Positions 12,325-24,399 are shown, counted from the first letter of the stretch. The stretch is 64,000 bases of DNA from Phragmites australis (GCF_958298935.1 NC_084941.1:14110001-14174000), one strand, 5' to 3'. Numbers and translations are program-made. The notes: generated by a model not told the origin, from the letters alone.

Positions 12325-12327
12325 ATC
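12325..12327. repeat. 3-bp target site duplication ATC (left)
   Basis: ATC precedes the CACTA terminus at 12328 and recurs at 13475-13477 after the right terminus, as expected for CACTA insertion. Confidence 0.8.
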
Positions 12328-13474
12328 CACTACTACAAAAAGGTCATCATTGCCGGTTCAAAACTGCATTACTACATGTTCAAAAACTGGCAATGATTAA
12401 GCGGTAATGATAATCCATGATTATCATTGCAAGTTACATAACTAGTAGTAATTGTAAATATCACTGTCACTAGGTTCTTGAGCTTATTTGTTGACTTGTA
12501 TACTTATCACTACCAGTTCTAGCTAGAAACCGGCAATGATACTCAACCCAGGACCAAAAAAATTAAGTAAGCATACAATAATTTAATCGAGCTTTATATC
12601 ACTATCATCCATAATTAGAGCTTTATATCACACTAATCTATAACTAATTCACTAAATCCATTACTGTACACAAAACAAATGACTTGCAAGGCCGCATGCA
12701 AAAAACCCAAAACCCATGTGTGCAAAAACCCTAAACGTGCGTGTCACGTCTAGCGACCATCAGCCACGGTGATGAAGAAGTAGTCGTCATCGTCGTCGAC
12801 GTCGTCATCCTCGTCCTCGCCATCATTGCCATCGCCTTCACCGTCGTCATCGCTGGCCTCCTCCTCCTCCTCATTCGAACTTGACCAGGGCTTCTTTGCC
12901 TTTGGCTCGTCGAGGGAGAAGTCTCACATGTCATCGTCCTCGGAGGGGGACCCGGCCAAATCAACCGGGACCGAGAGGTCTCCGCATCGTCCGATGGCCT
13001 CGCCAGCAGGTCCTTGGCCTTGTCGTCGGACGACGGCGTAAGTGTGGGTGGCATGGCCAGAGAGTGTCGTGGTGGAGGCGGCGGTGGAGTGGCCGGAGGG
13101 GGAGAAGCATCGCACAGATCCATCGTGTAGCGGAGGCGGTGGTGGAGGGGAGAGGGTGAGAGTGAGAGAGAGCGATCATACGAGTGAGAGTGATCGAGAG
13201 AGTGTGATTTTAAAGGTGCTCGGGAGAAGCCAAGCAGGTGGGCATGGGATGTTGTACGAATTTTTGATATCACTGCTGGTTTGTAAATACAACCGATAGT
13301 GATGGCTATTATCACTGCTAGTTATTAAAGGTACGTCTTTTGTTGAACTAATATCACTGCCGGTTATTACTGACTCGGTTTTTTATGTGTGCCTTGAGCT
13401 TACGAACCGTTAATGATAATTATTATTGAACCGGCAGTGGAAGGAGGGCGGGAATGATTCTTTTCTGTTTAGTG
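12328..13474. mobile_element. non-autonomous CACTA (En/Spm-type) element
   Basis: The left end reads CACTACTACAAAAAGGTCAT and the right end is its imperfect inverted repeat, ending TTTTCTGTTTAGTG. ATC flanks both. Subterminal regions (12328-12560 and 13265-13445) carry repeated words such as TCACTGCCGGTT, AACCGGCAGTGA and variants in both orientations, the typical transposase-binding arrays of CACTA elements. The 1147-bp element has no transposase. Its centre holds a GC-rich coding-like segment (12750-13123). Confidence 0.9.
12750..13123 (-). pseudogene. possible captured gene fragment inside CACTA element
   Basis: A GC-rich stretch on the minus strand starts with ATG at 13123 after a pyrimidine-rich leader. 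The first-frame product begins MDLCDAS and is Pro-rich. A second frame carries a more protein-like acidic tail: DFSLDEPKAKKPWSS, then long Glu/Asp runs, ending at a stop at 12750. The two would need a frameshift to join, and one TGA interrupts the acidic frame. Composition differs sharply from the AT-rich flanks. I do not recognise the parent gene. It may be a captured host exon or simply CACTA filler. Confidence 0.35.
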
Positions 13475-13652
13475 ATCACATACGGGAAGTACATATAATA
13501 TTTGAATTTGTTATGTAAAATTTGTAGATATTCTATAAATGATTAAAATACCTAAAGAAATCACGACTCAATATATATATTTGCTTGGCCTTGGACACTA
13601 TCCTGCGCATACAAGGATCCCAAGACACAGGTGAACAGACAAGAAGTACAAT

Positions 13653-15173
13653 TCACGAGAAAGTTTTGGTATCAACTAAAGCCTGCTCCTCCTGTATCGT
13701 TCTCAGAATGTCATGCACTACAGCTGCAATATCCTCCACAGAGCTAAGCTTGCATTCATCCTCAACCTGTAATTAAGTCCAAACCTCAAATTAGCATCAC
13801 TAAGTAATCCCCCACGTTAAAAATATGAACAAAGTCACTGGACTTGCTAGGCAAAGGACTAATTGTGTAGTTTTTCCTGTCAAAAAAAGTGACTTTTTAG
13901 GTGGCCTTGAATATCGAGATATAGTATTTGATACTGATGTGAGTAGATTTATTTCGAAAAGTAGTTTCATAATATTATTATTTTACTATGATTCATAAAT
14001 ATATTGAAGTAGAATCTGTGGTTAAATTTTTGTATTCTTGTTTCTGATTGGAAGGTAGTACAATTGAAAGTCACGGACCTTAAGGCTAAAGGAGTACATG
14101 ACCATGGCGCCGGCCGTGCTTACGTTGAGATGCAAGGTCGTGAGCCCGAGCTGCTGTAGGCTGGCCGCCAACCTCAGTAGCTGCCTCGGCCGCCGCAGGA
14201 CCTGCACCTTGAGGCTGGCGTGGCCCTCCACCATGCTGGTTTCGATGTCAGCAGCCACTGCCGATGTGGCTGGCTCGGCCTTGATGCTGTTGGCATTGTC
14301 GCCACCGGTGCCGTGGGAGGCAGAAGTACTAAAGTATTGCGGTAAGCTGAAGAAACCAGCGAAGGGGAACCGGCGGCCGTCGTCGGTGTTGGTATTCTGG
14401 TCCTTGAGGCTCTTTTGGACCTCGAGGGATTGCAGGAGTTGCTCAAGCTCCCGCACGTAGTTGATTGCTCCCCCAACAATAGATGCTTGATCACCCTAAA
14501 AAAGGTTTAGAGAAAATCTCATCAAGGTAAGTTATATGATCGATTAAAATATGATGTGGTAAGTATATTTGTAACATTGAAATGTGTTTACGAAGAAATG
14601 CCTAGAAATTAAGTTAGGACTTATTCACAATACTAGAATTTCACAGGAAATAGTTTATGTAAGAGGTTTTTAGGTCCAGTTATGTCAGAGTTGGGAAAAC
14701 ATAGGAGCCTACAAAATAAATTTGCATATTCTTTTCTGAAATAAATTAAATACCCTTTGCGAGTAAGAAGGCGGCATGAAGGAGCGGAGCACCGTGAGGT
14801 ACTCGTTCATCTGCCGGCGGCGGTTCCGCTCGACGGCAATGTGGGTCATCCGCTGGCTCTCGATCTCCTCCTCATTCTTGATGTTCGCGCTCCTCCTCTT
14901 TCTCCTCGCGGTGGCCGTCCGCATCACCTGCGATGGCGCAACGGCCGATCCCGCCTCACGCTCCGGTGAGGCCTTGAAGCCCACCTCCTCCTCCCACTCC
15001 TCGGCATTCTGCACGAGGGAGGCGAGCAGCAAGGGATCCCATTCGTTGGCGTACGGCTCGCCGTCGCCGAAGCCGATCGTGTCGCGCCACAGCAGCGCGT
15101 AGGACGAGTACTCCCTGTGCCCGTAGCCGAAATGGCCTTGGGGCTGGGGATACACCACGGCATTCAATGCCAT
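13653..15173 (-). CDS. bHLH transcription factor, subgroup Ia (FAMA/bHLH94-like), three exons
   Basis: Exons are 15173-14754, 14495-14079 and 13766-13653; introns 14753-14496 and 14078-13767 both have GT...AG ends and phase 0. The product is 316 residues. Residues 1-80 are variable. The basic region (about 107-121) reads [13 protein letters not shown], with H111, E115 and R119 giving the G-box-binding His/Glu/Arg set. The helix-loop-helix follows to about 162 and is split by intron 1 after MPPSYSQR, with exon 2 opening [14 protein letters not shown]. Residues 165-225 form a variable linker. About 225-316 is the conserved C-terminal ACT-like domain, completed by exon 3 ([14 protein letters not shown]). 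Ia members are nuclear dimerising regulators; relatives act in stomatal lineage development, but the role of this gene is inferred. The ATG at 15173 is chosen because MALNAVV matches Ia starts. No stop, shift or missing motif is seen. Confidence 0.93.
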
Positions 15174-15334
15174 TTTCAATGGTGGAAGCCACACACAAAA
15201 ACAATGACACTCACACGCACACACAAACAAGAGGAAACAGCCGGCGAGCTAGAAGATGGCACGGACTAGCACAGGATGCAGAGGACAGAGAATGAGGGTG
15301 GCCTATGAAGAGGGAGGGAAGGAGGAGGGCTGGT

Positions 15335-15341
15335 TTTTATA
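15335..15341 (-). promoter_or_regulatory. TATA box of the bHLH gene
   Basis: The minus strand reads TATAAAA about 160 bases upstream of the chosen ATG, with purine- and pyrimidine-rich leader sequence in between. Position fits a plant core promoter with a 5' UTR of roughly 130 bases. Confidence 0.65.
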
Positions 15342-17241
15342 AGGGGCCAGGTGAGGTAGATGGGATGCCTATTTTTATGTTCTTGGGGTAGTGAGACCCA
15401 ATTATTTAAGTAACAAGTAGTTGGGATGAATACTCAATTTGGTTGGGCAAGAAGGAGGATTTCTTCCATTTCGTTTAATTTTGATTCCCTCTTCTGGGTG
15501 CTTTCGTCATTTTCTCGCAGTAGCAAGGTGGTAGTGATGAAAGTTACTACATTTAGTTGCTTGAACTGATAAGAAAAAGGTCTGTGTGTTATTGCGATGT
15601 AGCTATATGTAGTTTTTTTCAATGTATATATCACAATGGAAGATATAATTTCCGGTGGTTTGGATATATAAGAAAATATCATAGAAGGTAGAAATCATGT
15701 TATTCAGATTTATATTAATATTGCTTAAGAAATGGTACATTTGTTTTTTGCCAAAACAAAATTTCGACTCCCGCTCAAACCACGAGTTGAATGTGTTGTT
15801 TATACTAACTTACTTTTCGTTAAATAAACTCTGGAGCATGACCAGTAGTTGCCAAGTGTAACATATAGTAGGATCATAAACCCTATCCACCAACCAAAAC
15901 ACGGAGATAGTGGCAACACGTACCAAAAGTTGCATACAAAATCTAGGGGCCAAAAACGATTGTGTCTGTACAATTTTTTTATTAATTAGATAAAACAAAA
16001 TGTACTTTTACTGCAAGTAGACATTAACTTTGACCCCTAGTAGCAAAATTCAATAAGCTTCATTTCATTTTCCATGTGTACAACTACTCTAGAAAAATTA
16101 GATCACAAGGGCATCTTCTTTGTGCGTATCTTTTAATGATGTACTATATTTCTATTAAATATAGTCTAAGTATCTTTTCAGGAGGAGGTAAAAGGCAGAT
16201 TGTGCGTCTGCTGGATCAGTAGAATCTTTGCATTGTAGCTGCAACCACGCCTGCATTGGCTGTACCAGAGTCACGACGAGAATGAACAAATTCCTCGGTT
16301 TCGGTGATCGTTTCTGCTCACCGTCGTGTAAAAACAGTACTGTAGCCTGAAGGCTGGCTGTACAATATTGTAGCGTGGCAGGTTGTGTCATGCTTGCATC
16401 TTGCATCTTGCATCAGAAGAAACGATAGGTGACAGTGTTCTGGTAATATTAGCTATAGATTATAGGTCATTGAGCCATGAAGTCGGATGATTTGTACAAA
16501 ATCTGAAGGCTTAATAAAACTATTTATTACTTTGAAGCAAATTCAGCCATCATGATCACTGGCTGTAGTAGAAAAGATTCAAGTTCAAACTCTACTAAGA
16601 TAGGTTCAGTAGTTCAGATATTTCTTAAGAAAACTATTGGCTTTTAAGTTTTAAAAATAAACATCAAATTAACAATCCTTTTCTTTTGCTTCAGTAGATA
16701 GATATAGAAGTTTCTAAGCTAGAAATGACAAGTAGCTAACCTCAAAAGATGCAGAAGAATAAGAAGAATGGGTCATGGATTATATACACATGTGTAGATA
16801 CTTGTACCCTCAAAAAATTCTTATAAAATTTATACATGTACATCATGATAAAACATTTATAACTGTGCAGAAAAGAGTGTACAAATATGTTCGTACAAGA
16901 AGATAACAAGAGATAAGGCTTTTATCCCTTGTCTTTTTAATGCAAATATGATCATATTTTTGCACAATTATTTGCAGATATTCATATTTTAACTTGATGT
17001 ACATGTATGAAATTTTTGAGATATAAAAGTAGGTATATCTACCCCTATATATGTGTAGATTTTATTTTGCCTGAACTATGTAGCCCGTGAGGACTGTACT
17101 ACAGCCAACCTCATTGTTTGGGTGGACTGGATAGTTGACGAGGAATAAATAATTAAGAATTATATATTTAATAGAAACATAGTATATCCTTAGAATATAT
17201 TTTTACTACATATATGTCCTTATCTTAGTAGGCCTTACAAC
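15342..17241. other. bHLH upstream region, no gene seen
   Basis: AT-rich sequence with no conserved protein. The ORFs at 15434-15682, 15810-15998 and 16155-16406 look like chance. The proximal 500 bases are the natural place for bHLH regulatory sites. Part of the distal end may be the outer LTR of the Tat-type gypsy element that resumes at 18388, because the CACTA element at 17245 seems to have inserted into continuous sequence. Confidence 0.45.
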
Positions 17242-17244
17242 TAT

Positions 17245-18384
17245 CACTGCTACAGAGTCGGCTAAAAATATCGTTCCATTAGTGCCGGTTGAATAGTAAT
17301 CAGCACTGAAGATGTATTAGTGTCGGTTCTTAATCTCTCGCGCGAAAAATGAGTGAGCCGCTACGAACCGGCACTGATAGTGAGTAACAGTGCCGGTTCC
17401 ATCCACACTCGACACTGAAGTGGAGATGAACTCGAAATTTACATTCACTTCATTTTATGATTCACGGCTCACATCCGGTCGCAACGAAAATATCTAAATC
17501 CTCACCTCATTTCGCTCCTCTCTCTCCCAACTACCTCAGCCCCGCCACTCCTCTCTAGGTCTAGGCACAGCTGCCGCATTGCTCCATCTCTCCATCACCA
17601 GTGCCTGGGAGAGCGCATCGCTCCATGCCTCCATCTCTCTTTTTCCCTTCGGTTGCTTTGCTTAGGGAGAGCGCATCACTCTATAACCACTACCTGGGAG
17701 AGTGCATCACTCTATCACCACTTCCTGAGAGAGCGCATCGCTCCATCTCCCTTTCTCCCTTCGGTTGCTTTGGGTAGATTTGGATTTGTATTCAGATTTG
17801 GCTCTCCCTTCAGTTGCTTTGCTTAGAGTGGATTCAGCTCCAATCCCATCCGATAAGATGTGAGTACACAATCTCTCTCTCCCTGTCATCTCCCATCCGA
17901 TTGGATTTGCTGCTGTTGGTAATACTATGCCTTGATTGATCCCATCCCATCCCATCCTCTTTGATGTGCTATGCAGCGGAAGGTGCTCAGTCTGGTGTGG
18001 CGTGCCTGGGGTTGGTCGGGGCTCAGGCGGAGGGAGCTCGGTCCGGCGCGTGCAACCCCAGCTCAGCTCGCTGCGGGATCTTGGGCATGGTGGATCTATA
18101 TTAGCGGCCTTTGTGTCGTCGCATTTTTCTTCTGGGCGCGTGTAGCGGAGCGACCGCGGTGACGAGTGGGTGCGGCGGCTCCGCACCAGCGGGTCGTCTT
18201 TTTCTTTTTTTGTTTTTCTAAAATACCATCAGTGACGGTTCAAGCCTCGAACCGGCAGCGATGTTGAGTATTTGTGCCGAGTCTGGAACCGGCATTGATA
18301 GTCGGTGACTATCAGTGCCGGTTGAAAAACCGGCAGTGACGCCATTTTTCATCTAGCACAGATATGCCTTTTTTTGTAGTAGTG
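17245..18384. mobile_element. non-autonomous CACTA element
   Basis: The left end CACTGCTACAGAGTCGGC and the right end TTTTTTTGTAGTAGTG are imperfect inverted repeats. TAT flanks both sides (17242-17244 and 18385-18387). Subterminal arrays (17280-17420 and 18230-18340) repeat GTGCCGGTT/AACCGGCACTGA words in both orientations. The 1140-bp element lacks transposase. Its interior (17500-18180) is GC-rich, with repeated segments containing GAGAGCGCATCGCTCCATC and CCCTTCGGTTGCTTTG. It ends in an exon-like stretch after a TGCTATGCAG splice-acceptor-like site, suggesting a captured 5' UTR or exon. Confidence 0.88.
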
Positions 18385-18387
18385 TAT

Positions 18388-19372
18388 CATGAGGTAAATA
18401 AGACATGTGCCAATATTCTAAATAATTCATCATGTTCTACATTAAAATTATCCCCATATTAGGAAAGAATATTGTAGATATCTAGAAGTAATACAATCCA
18501 GGAAGGTTACACTCATATTTTTCTAGTGTAATATGACTCCTCTGCCTCGACTATATAAGGAGGAGGGGTTACATCAGGGGAGGAGAGATCCAGTGCTAGA
18601 TCAGAACCCAGCCAGACTAATCAAATTCCCAGCAAAGAGATGGACTAGCGATACAGAACAAGCCTAATCGAATAGGAGCATAAATAACCCATTGAGATCC
18701 ACAACAGAATTATACCATGACAAGATTCATTCGACAAAAGGCTCTAGGATTTAGAAAATCATGAGAGCTAAATGAGATCCTTAGCATTAGATCTAGATCT
18801 ATCATATTTGTAATTGTCTTTGATGATGAGTAGTATAAAACTACCGTATCCAAATCCCCTAGAATTTCCTATATAAATTCTCGGGACATATCGTTTTTCC
18901 TAGGAAGGGAATTCCTAGATGTATGGAAACTTCTCGTAAGTACCTAGGATATCTCATAAATAGGGAAGTTTATCTCTAAAAATAATAAGGAAGGAGTCCA
19001 GAGGCGATACAACGACCCCCCTATATATACAGAGCCAAAGGACCCTGTGGATGACAACCCAATTAAATTTCATTCAAGTCTATAGAAGCTTTGAGCCCTT
19101 AAGCTTTTTGTGCTACCAATCTACATCAGTGACCCTCCACGACTATACACAAGGGACCCCTAAATAAGGTTTAGATCTATATGGGCTAGTAAAAACCCCC
19201 TTTGTAAACAGTCTCAAAGATCAATACAAGACAAACAGGATGTAGGACTATTATCCTAAGGGAGGCCTAAACATTATAAATCTTGATGTATATCATGTGA
19301 TTCGTCTGGAGGAAATATCCCCTACCCCATTCACAACTTCGTAAGATCAGCGGTTTACGAATCGTCGATAGC
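18388..19372 (+). repeat. LTR of a Tat-type Ty3/gypsy element (3' part)
   Basis: Lies directly upstream of a gypsy primer site and gag. Contains TATA-like CTATATAAGG at about 18549 and CTATATATAC at 19021. Near its 3' end it has the ACAAACAGGATGTAGGACTATTAT run that resembles the ACAGGACGTAGGGTATTAC box of RIRE2/Retrosat-type LTRs. The outer start is not fixed: the LTR probably began upstream of the CACTA element at 17245. No matching 3' LTR is present in the window. Confidence 0.6.
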
Positions 19373-19390
19373 TGGCGCCATCCATGGGGA
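19373..19390 (+). other. gypsy primer-binding site
   Basis: TGGCGCCATCCATGGGGA follows the LTR. It matches the TGGCGCC...GGGGA consensus of plant Tat/Athila-type gypsy leaders. Confidence 0.75.
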
Positions 19391-20570
19391 ATATGACCAA
19401 AGACATCGAATCTTTGACATATGACATGCCGTCGACTTCACCCAAGTCTGCACTGAGGACTAGCTTCTCGAAAAAGTGGTTCTATGATAACTTTATTCTC
19501 TCAACCGATAACGAACCGGCGGTCAACCGAGTGGACCTTGACGATGATCTTACTAGCGACGACTCCAGTGATGAGGTAAGTCATCTTTTGTATTAGTGCG
19601 CCAAGGATTACGACATCGAGTTTGAACCACTCGATGGTCAATACGTTCGCGCATATGACGCTTGACGCAAGTCAGGATCCTTCCATGCGCCTTCCGATAA
19701 CATGGATTGTCGAAGTACCTACCCGGACATTTCCTCCGATGACAAATACAAGATGGATCTGGGCTCCTCCTCCACTAGAGATTACCCCTGAGAAGTCTTT
19801 GCCATCAGAGATAGGGGCACTGATCCGTCCAATCATGATGACAATGATCCCGCAAACCCGCAGTACTTCGTCGCTCTGGCTACAAGAAATGCCAACCAGC
19901 GTCTGCTGATGACAATTCCTTTGATCCCAAATCCAAACAGGATCCAACATCTCGTGACCCCTAACCATCGACAGGGAACTCAGCATTTCAGATTTGCAAT
20001 GCCTTAGAGGCTCCTCCTTCTACAGGAGACCCTCCAACAACCCCCCACTACAGATCTGGCTACCCCTGGTGACAAGGACTAGATCAATTCGATGTTCGAC
20101 CTAGACAAAGAAGCTATCCTCCAGGCCGAGAACTCTAATCTAGCTGCAGCCGCGAGTAGCTCTTATCGGGAAAGTCCCGTGTTGATCCTTCCCATGATGA
20201 CTCAGATTCAAAAAGATGTAATCCCCAAAACAAGATAGTCCGAGAAGACAACCAAGTGCCTAGCCACCATAGAACTTTCGCTGATCAAGAATGACCCCAT
20301 AATTTATCTGCATGAAGTCATCAAGCAGTAGAGATGTTCAAAGACCCCCCAGGAACCATTTACTTCTCCTAAGTGGTCTAATCGGAGGTCATCCCAGTGC
20401 CATTCAACTAGAAGCCACGATTGATCTCAAACCATGCTAGGTGGAACACCTACGCCTACCCAGACCGATGAGGGCACTATCAATGGATACCAGGATTTCT
20501 CTCCAATTCTATGGAGGTTGAACTAGCCAACTCGATTCCATCCTGGGTCGATCGAGAAGTACAACAAGAA
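19384..20570 (+). pseudogene. Tat-type gypsy leader/gag remnant
   Basis: Begins after the primer site with a short open frame (19384-19596) rich in Ser/Asp, then a gag-like region with several frame changes and stops up to 20570. The end is cut by the non-autonomous element at 20576. On the far side of that element (29760-29795) a short piece carries a FLQIYT-like motif, a common gag signature, consistent with insertion into the gag coding region. The protein is not intact. Confidence 0.55.
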
Positions 20571-20575
20571 TACGT
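20571..20575. repeat. target site duplication ATACG/ATACT
   Basis: ATACG precedes the left LTR and ATACT (29755-29759) follows the right LTR, differing at one base. Confidence 0.65.
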
Positions 20576-20809
20576 ATTGGAACTATTTCTATGAATAGTA
20601 CCAAATGGTTCAATCCGGGCAGAGAGAGAGAGGAGTGGATGTGGGAAAAATCAGCCCCTCTTGATCTCCTGGGTCCTTTATATAGTGAGGGAGAGAGAGG
20701 TGAAACTTCTTCTTCAACTCTTGGTGGGGTACAAATATTACATAGAGGCCCTTGGGCTTTTATATGGCTGTTCTATTACCTGGGCTTTGCCTTGGTCTTT
20801 TCCCCAACA
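20576..20809 (-). repeat. 3' LTR of the non-autonomous element
   Basis: 234 bp, matching 29517-29754. Contains a GAGAGAGAG run and a CTTTATATAGTGAGG box that may act as the LTR TATA element. Confidence 0.85.
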
Positions 20810-20895
20810 GTAACCCTCAGTTGTAAGCTCTGGTGGGACAGTAGGGTGAACAACTACAGCTAGGAAAGGGCCCATGTTTGCCATCGACATGTACT

Positions 20896-23800
20896 TGTAA
20901 CACCCGATTTTTAAAGCAGATAAAACCAGGCACAACACATGTATGCCAGGAACAACTTCCATACATGCGCTTACATCATTAGTGTTATCATCACAGTGCA
21001 AAATATTACATTGTACTTAACCTTAATACAAAATGACCCGAGGGTCTAAAAGAAAACACAGCGGGAGACAAGAGGGGTCTTCAGCGCCAGCGGCTCCAGT
21101 TTCCACAGGCGAAGACGTCGACCGGGGGCTCCACAGCCTAGAACAGTAGCTCGGGATCGAAGTCGTCGTTGTCGAAGGCACCAACTTCAAAGACAACTTC
21201 TGATTGGCGAAAGAATGCAGGGTGGAGAATAACAAGGGTGAGTACAAAAGGTTGTACTCCGCAAGTGCAGGGGAAAGTATGGTATGAGGCTTGAGACAAG
21301 AAAAGGCTTGACAGGGGTTATTAGCACTAAGCAACTAAAACTATGACTTAACCTATACCTCCAACAACAGGCATCCTGTTTACTAAGTGTGAAGACACTT
21401 GCTACAACCAAAGTATTTGACTCACCGGATATCCCATATCCGGTTACCCAAAGCTCATCAGATAATCCCATTACATGGCTACCCGACCAACCATACCAAA
21501 ACCCAGATCCAACTAATCTTGAAGAAGTTCAAGCTCGCTCTTGACCGTGAGCACGGCTGATCGACCAGTTTGATACTCTGCAGAGTTTGCACAGATCCAC
21601 GAGTCGTGATTCCCTTGTTACTCCATACTTCCGGGGTAAGGAGTCGGGGTCTCACTACAAGGCCTTTACAAAGCTCCCGCCGATTTGTAGGCACCCACTA
21701 AGGTTTCACCGCTAACAGTCGACCGAGTCACTGCAGAAGCCCCCTCTTGTGCCACATACTCGTCCAATGATGCCCACAGAATCGGTGGTCGCTAATTATT
21801 TGGCCAGGCCGTACCCATATAGGCCTCGTGGTTGTACGGATATAACTTGGTTACATGTCCAAGAACCGGTCCTTAGGACCCCATACAGATACATACACAA
21901 ACTTGCCATAGGCACCACCACAATCCATCCATTCTGTTGGGGAAGACCTATACCATGTTGCTACAAAAAGAATTACCATTTTTCCACCCGGACAGTGTTA
22001 CATAGTTCATTAATCAATATTAACCATTTTTCCCCACCCAGACAGCGCTAGCATGATCTACCCATCTTCTTAACATGATACATCAACGGCGACAAGGAAA
22101 ATATCAAGTCAAAACTAGTAAACCCTAGCATAGGATATCATTTTGGACATCATGCATATTGAAGGATAAAAACTACACCTGCAAATCCTAAAACTGGATA
22201 GAAATGCTCAAGGGCACTTGCCTTCACCAGGTTGCTGCTCAAAATCCTCAAAAACTTGGTCTTGGAGGTTGCCGAACTGCTCAGCTCCTAAACGACGGAC
22301 CGGAAAAGCACACACAAAACAAAAATCTAAGAACAGTACACCAAACAGTACTGAAACTTTTCAAAAACTCTACAAAAAGATTCTACACGACGCTACGAAC
22401 ATTTTGACGCGAAAATCGCCTAAATCGGAGCTACGAGCAAAAAGTTATAAGCTTTTGAAGATGTAGGGGCTTTTCTGCAAATTTTACATGTTTTCCAGAG
22501 AATAAACCGAATTATTTTTATACTGAAAATTGGATTATGATGCAATAAAACAAATACTGAATTATTTCTCAATTGGAAAAGACATGGAATTGGTCTACGG
22601 GGCTTGTGGACCACTGAAAGAGCATCAGTCCACCGGTCCATGGTGGACCGAAGGGGTATAATATTGGCCAGTCTAATCCAGGCCGATGAACCGGGATCCG
22701 GCAGCCGGAAATCAAAAGAGGTGGCGCCGGCGGTTTTCAACGGCGGGAGCGGCGGCCGGCGATGACGGGGACGGCGGCGGGCTCGCCGACGATGCGCAAA
22801 AGGCGCATCCGGCCACGGATCAAGTCGGGACTTGGCACAAAATAACGAGGAGCTCGTGGGGAGACTCACAGTGGGCTTGTCGGCAGCGGAAGAGGTCCGG
22901 AGGTGGCCGGCAACAGAGAACGGTGGGCGGAGGAGTTCAGTCTTGGCGGGGACGGCGTCCGACGGCGGAAGAAGCTCCAAGAAGCGCCGGAGTGAGCTCC
23001 TAGAGGTCCGGCGGCACCAATAGAGCGAAGAACGAGCTCAATCGAGGTTCGGTTGAGGAGAAATAGAGCGGCGGCTGAGTTCCTTACCGGCGGCAATGGT
23101 GGTGACGGTGGCGGCTCGAATCCGTGCACAAGAGAGAGGGGAAACGGGGTATTCGGGTGCGGAACCGAGCAAGGATGCTGATGGAGCCCTTATATACCCG
23201 AGAGGAGGAGTGGAACGGCCAGATTTGAGGAGATTCGGCCGACGGCCCAAATGAAATAAAAGCTTCGGTTTCCATGCAAAAGAGTGGGAATTCAAGGGGG
23301 AAACGGCTCAAATGGAGGGAATAGGGGGTGGCAATCATAGTGGTGTGGTTTGATTGGAGAGTTAAGGCACGGGGAGGCTTCGATTTGAAACGGCCGCGGT
23401 GATTGGGGGCGTCGGCGTCCGGTGGCGGGATGAAGAAGGAGGCGAGCCGACGGCTCGGCAGCTCGGGCGGGCGGGCGGCTCGGCTTGGAACTGGGCCCAC
23501 TTGGCGGCAAGGCGGGCGGAGGTGAGGCGGCTCGGTGGGCGTGGCAGGCCGGCTCGGCCTGCGGGCCAGCGCGGGGAAGAGAGGGGCGCGGCCCACGACG
23601 GGAGGGAAGAGGGAGGGGAAGGAGGCGGGTTGGGCCAGCGCGGGGAAGACGGCTCAAGAAGGATTTTCTATTTAGAAATCTTTTTCTTTTTTTTTAGATT
23701 TCAAACTATTTTCAAAAGGGATTTTAAACGAGCGAACTCTAGCGAATTTTAGCAAAATTTTCCACACAATAAAACCTTATTGCAACTACAACGGCATGAA

Positions 23801-23931
23801 TGCGACAAACATTCAACCTATTCCAAATTAAATTTAGAAATTAATTTCCTATAGAGCTAAAATGAAATCCACCTATTTAATTTCTAGCAAAATTTTAAAT
23901 TATTGCAAATTTTGAAGTTTTGGGTGTTACA
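20896..23931. repeat. solo 3-kb gypsy LTR (TGTAACACCC...GGGTGTTACA)
   Basis: 3036 bp bounded by TGTAACACCC and GGGTGTTACA inverted ends, with GTACT on both sides (20891-20895 and 23932-23936). It matches 45572-48654 along most of its length: the CCAGGCACAACACATGTATGCCAG start, the CTTCAGCGCCAGCGG block, the AAATCGGAGCTACGAGCAAAAAG block and the AATTTTAGC/GGGTGTTAC end. No interior is attached, so it is a solo LTR left by LTR-LTR recombination inside the non-autonomous element. A GC-rich domain (22690-23660) holds long minus-strand open frames that are likely composition-driven. Confidence 0.92.
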
Positions 23932-24399
23932 GTACTCCTCGTTAAAAACTCCATCCAAAAAATCCAGTGGGAAAAAAGGGTATGGAGAAAAGAGTGTGTA
24001 CATGCACATGTTCTTTACATCGTTGCTAGAACTAAATTCTCATAGCTAAATTTTGTCTTGCTCAGTGAAGGCTGCTTAGTAGGGCTTCGGGAGGTGCTCC
24101 TCCGCAGCAAAAGCTGAAGGTTCTTCTTCGTCCTAGTCGGCGAAGGAGGTTCTAGTGAAGGGGTCTTCGGTGAAGTGCTTGGCGAAGGTTGACACCGAGG
24201 CTTCCGCGAGCACAGCATCAATGTAGTCAATATAGCCAAGTTAGAAGGCTGTTGCCACGACTCACCAAAGTCCATGGTGTCCTCGTGTCTCCACTCATGT
24301 GCGTCGGCCAAACTCTTGGGACCCGGGATGGGATTTTAACCCAGGTACCCCCAAAACCCCTCTTCATCGATGTTCGTGAGTGGTGAAGGATGCCACAAA

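Noticed and set aside
14098..14460. Plus-strand frame of 120 codons opposite bHLH exon 2.
   Set aside because: It is an antisense shadow of a GC-rich exon with a clear domain on the minus strand.
14709..15230. A 173-codon frame starting upstream of the bHLH ATG and running past the exon 1 donor.
   Set aside because: The upstream MFVCACECH extension lies in the 5' UTR and is not bHLH-like, and the 3' tail reads into intron 1. The spliced model restores the conserved helix-loop-helix.
12328..18384. A single 6-kb CACTA element spanning the bHLH gene, using the left end at 12328 and the right end at 18384.
   Set aside because: Each terminus has a closer partner with its own matching 3-bp duplication (ATC at 12325/13475; TAT at 17242/18385), so these are two separate short elements and the gene was not captured.
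22420..23657. Several overlapping Pro/Arg-rich frames as host genes.
   Set aside because: They lie wholly inside the solo LTR with defined ends and a GTACT duplication, and several frames are open at once in GC-rich DNA.
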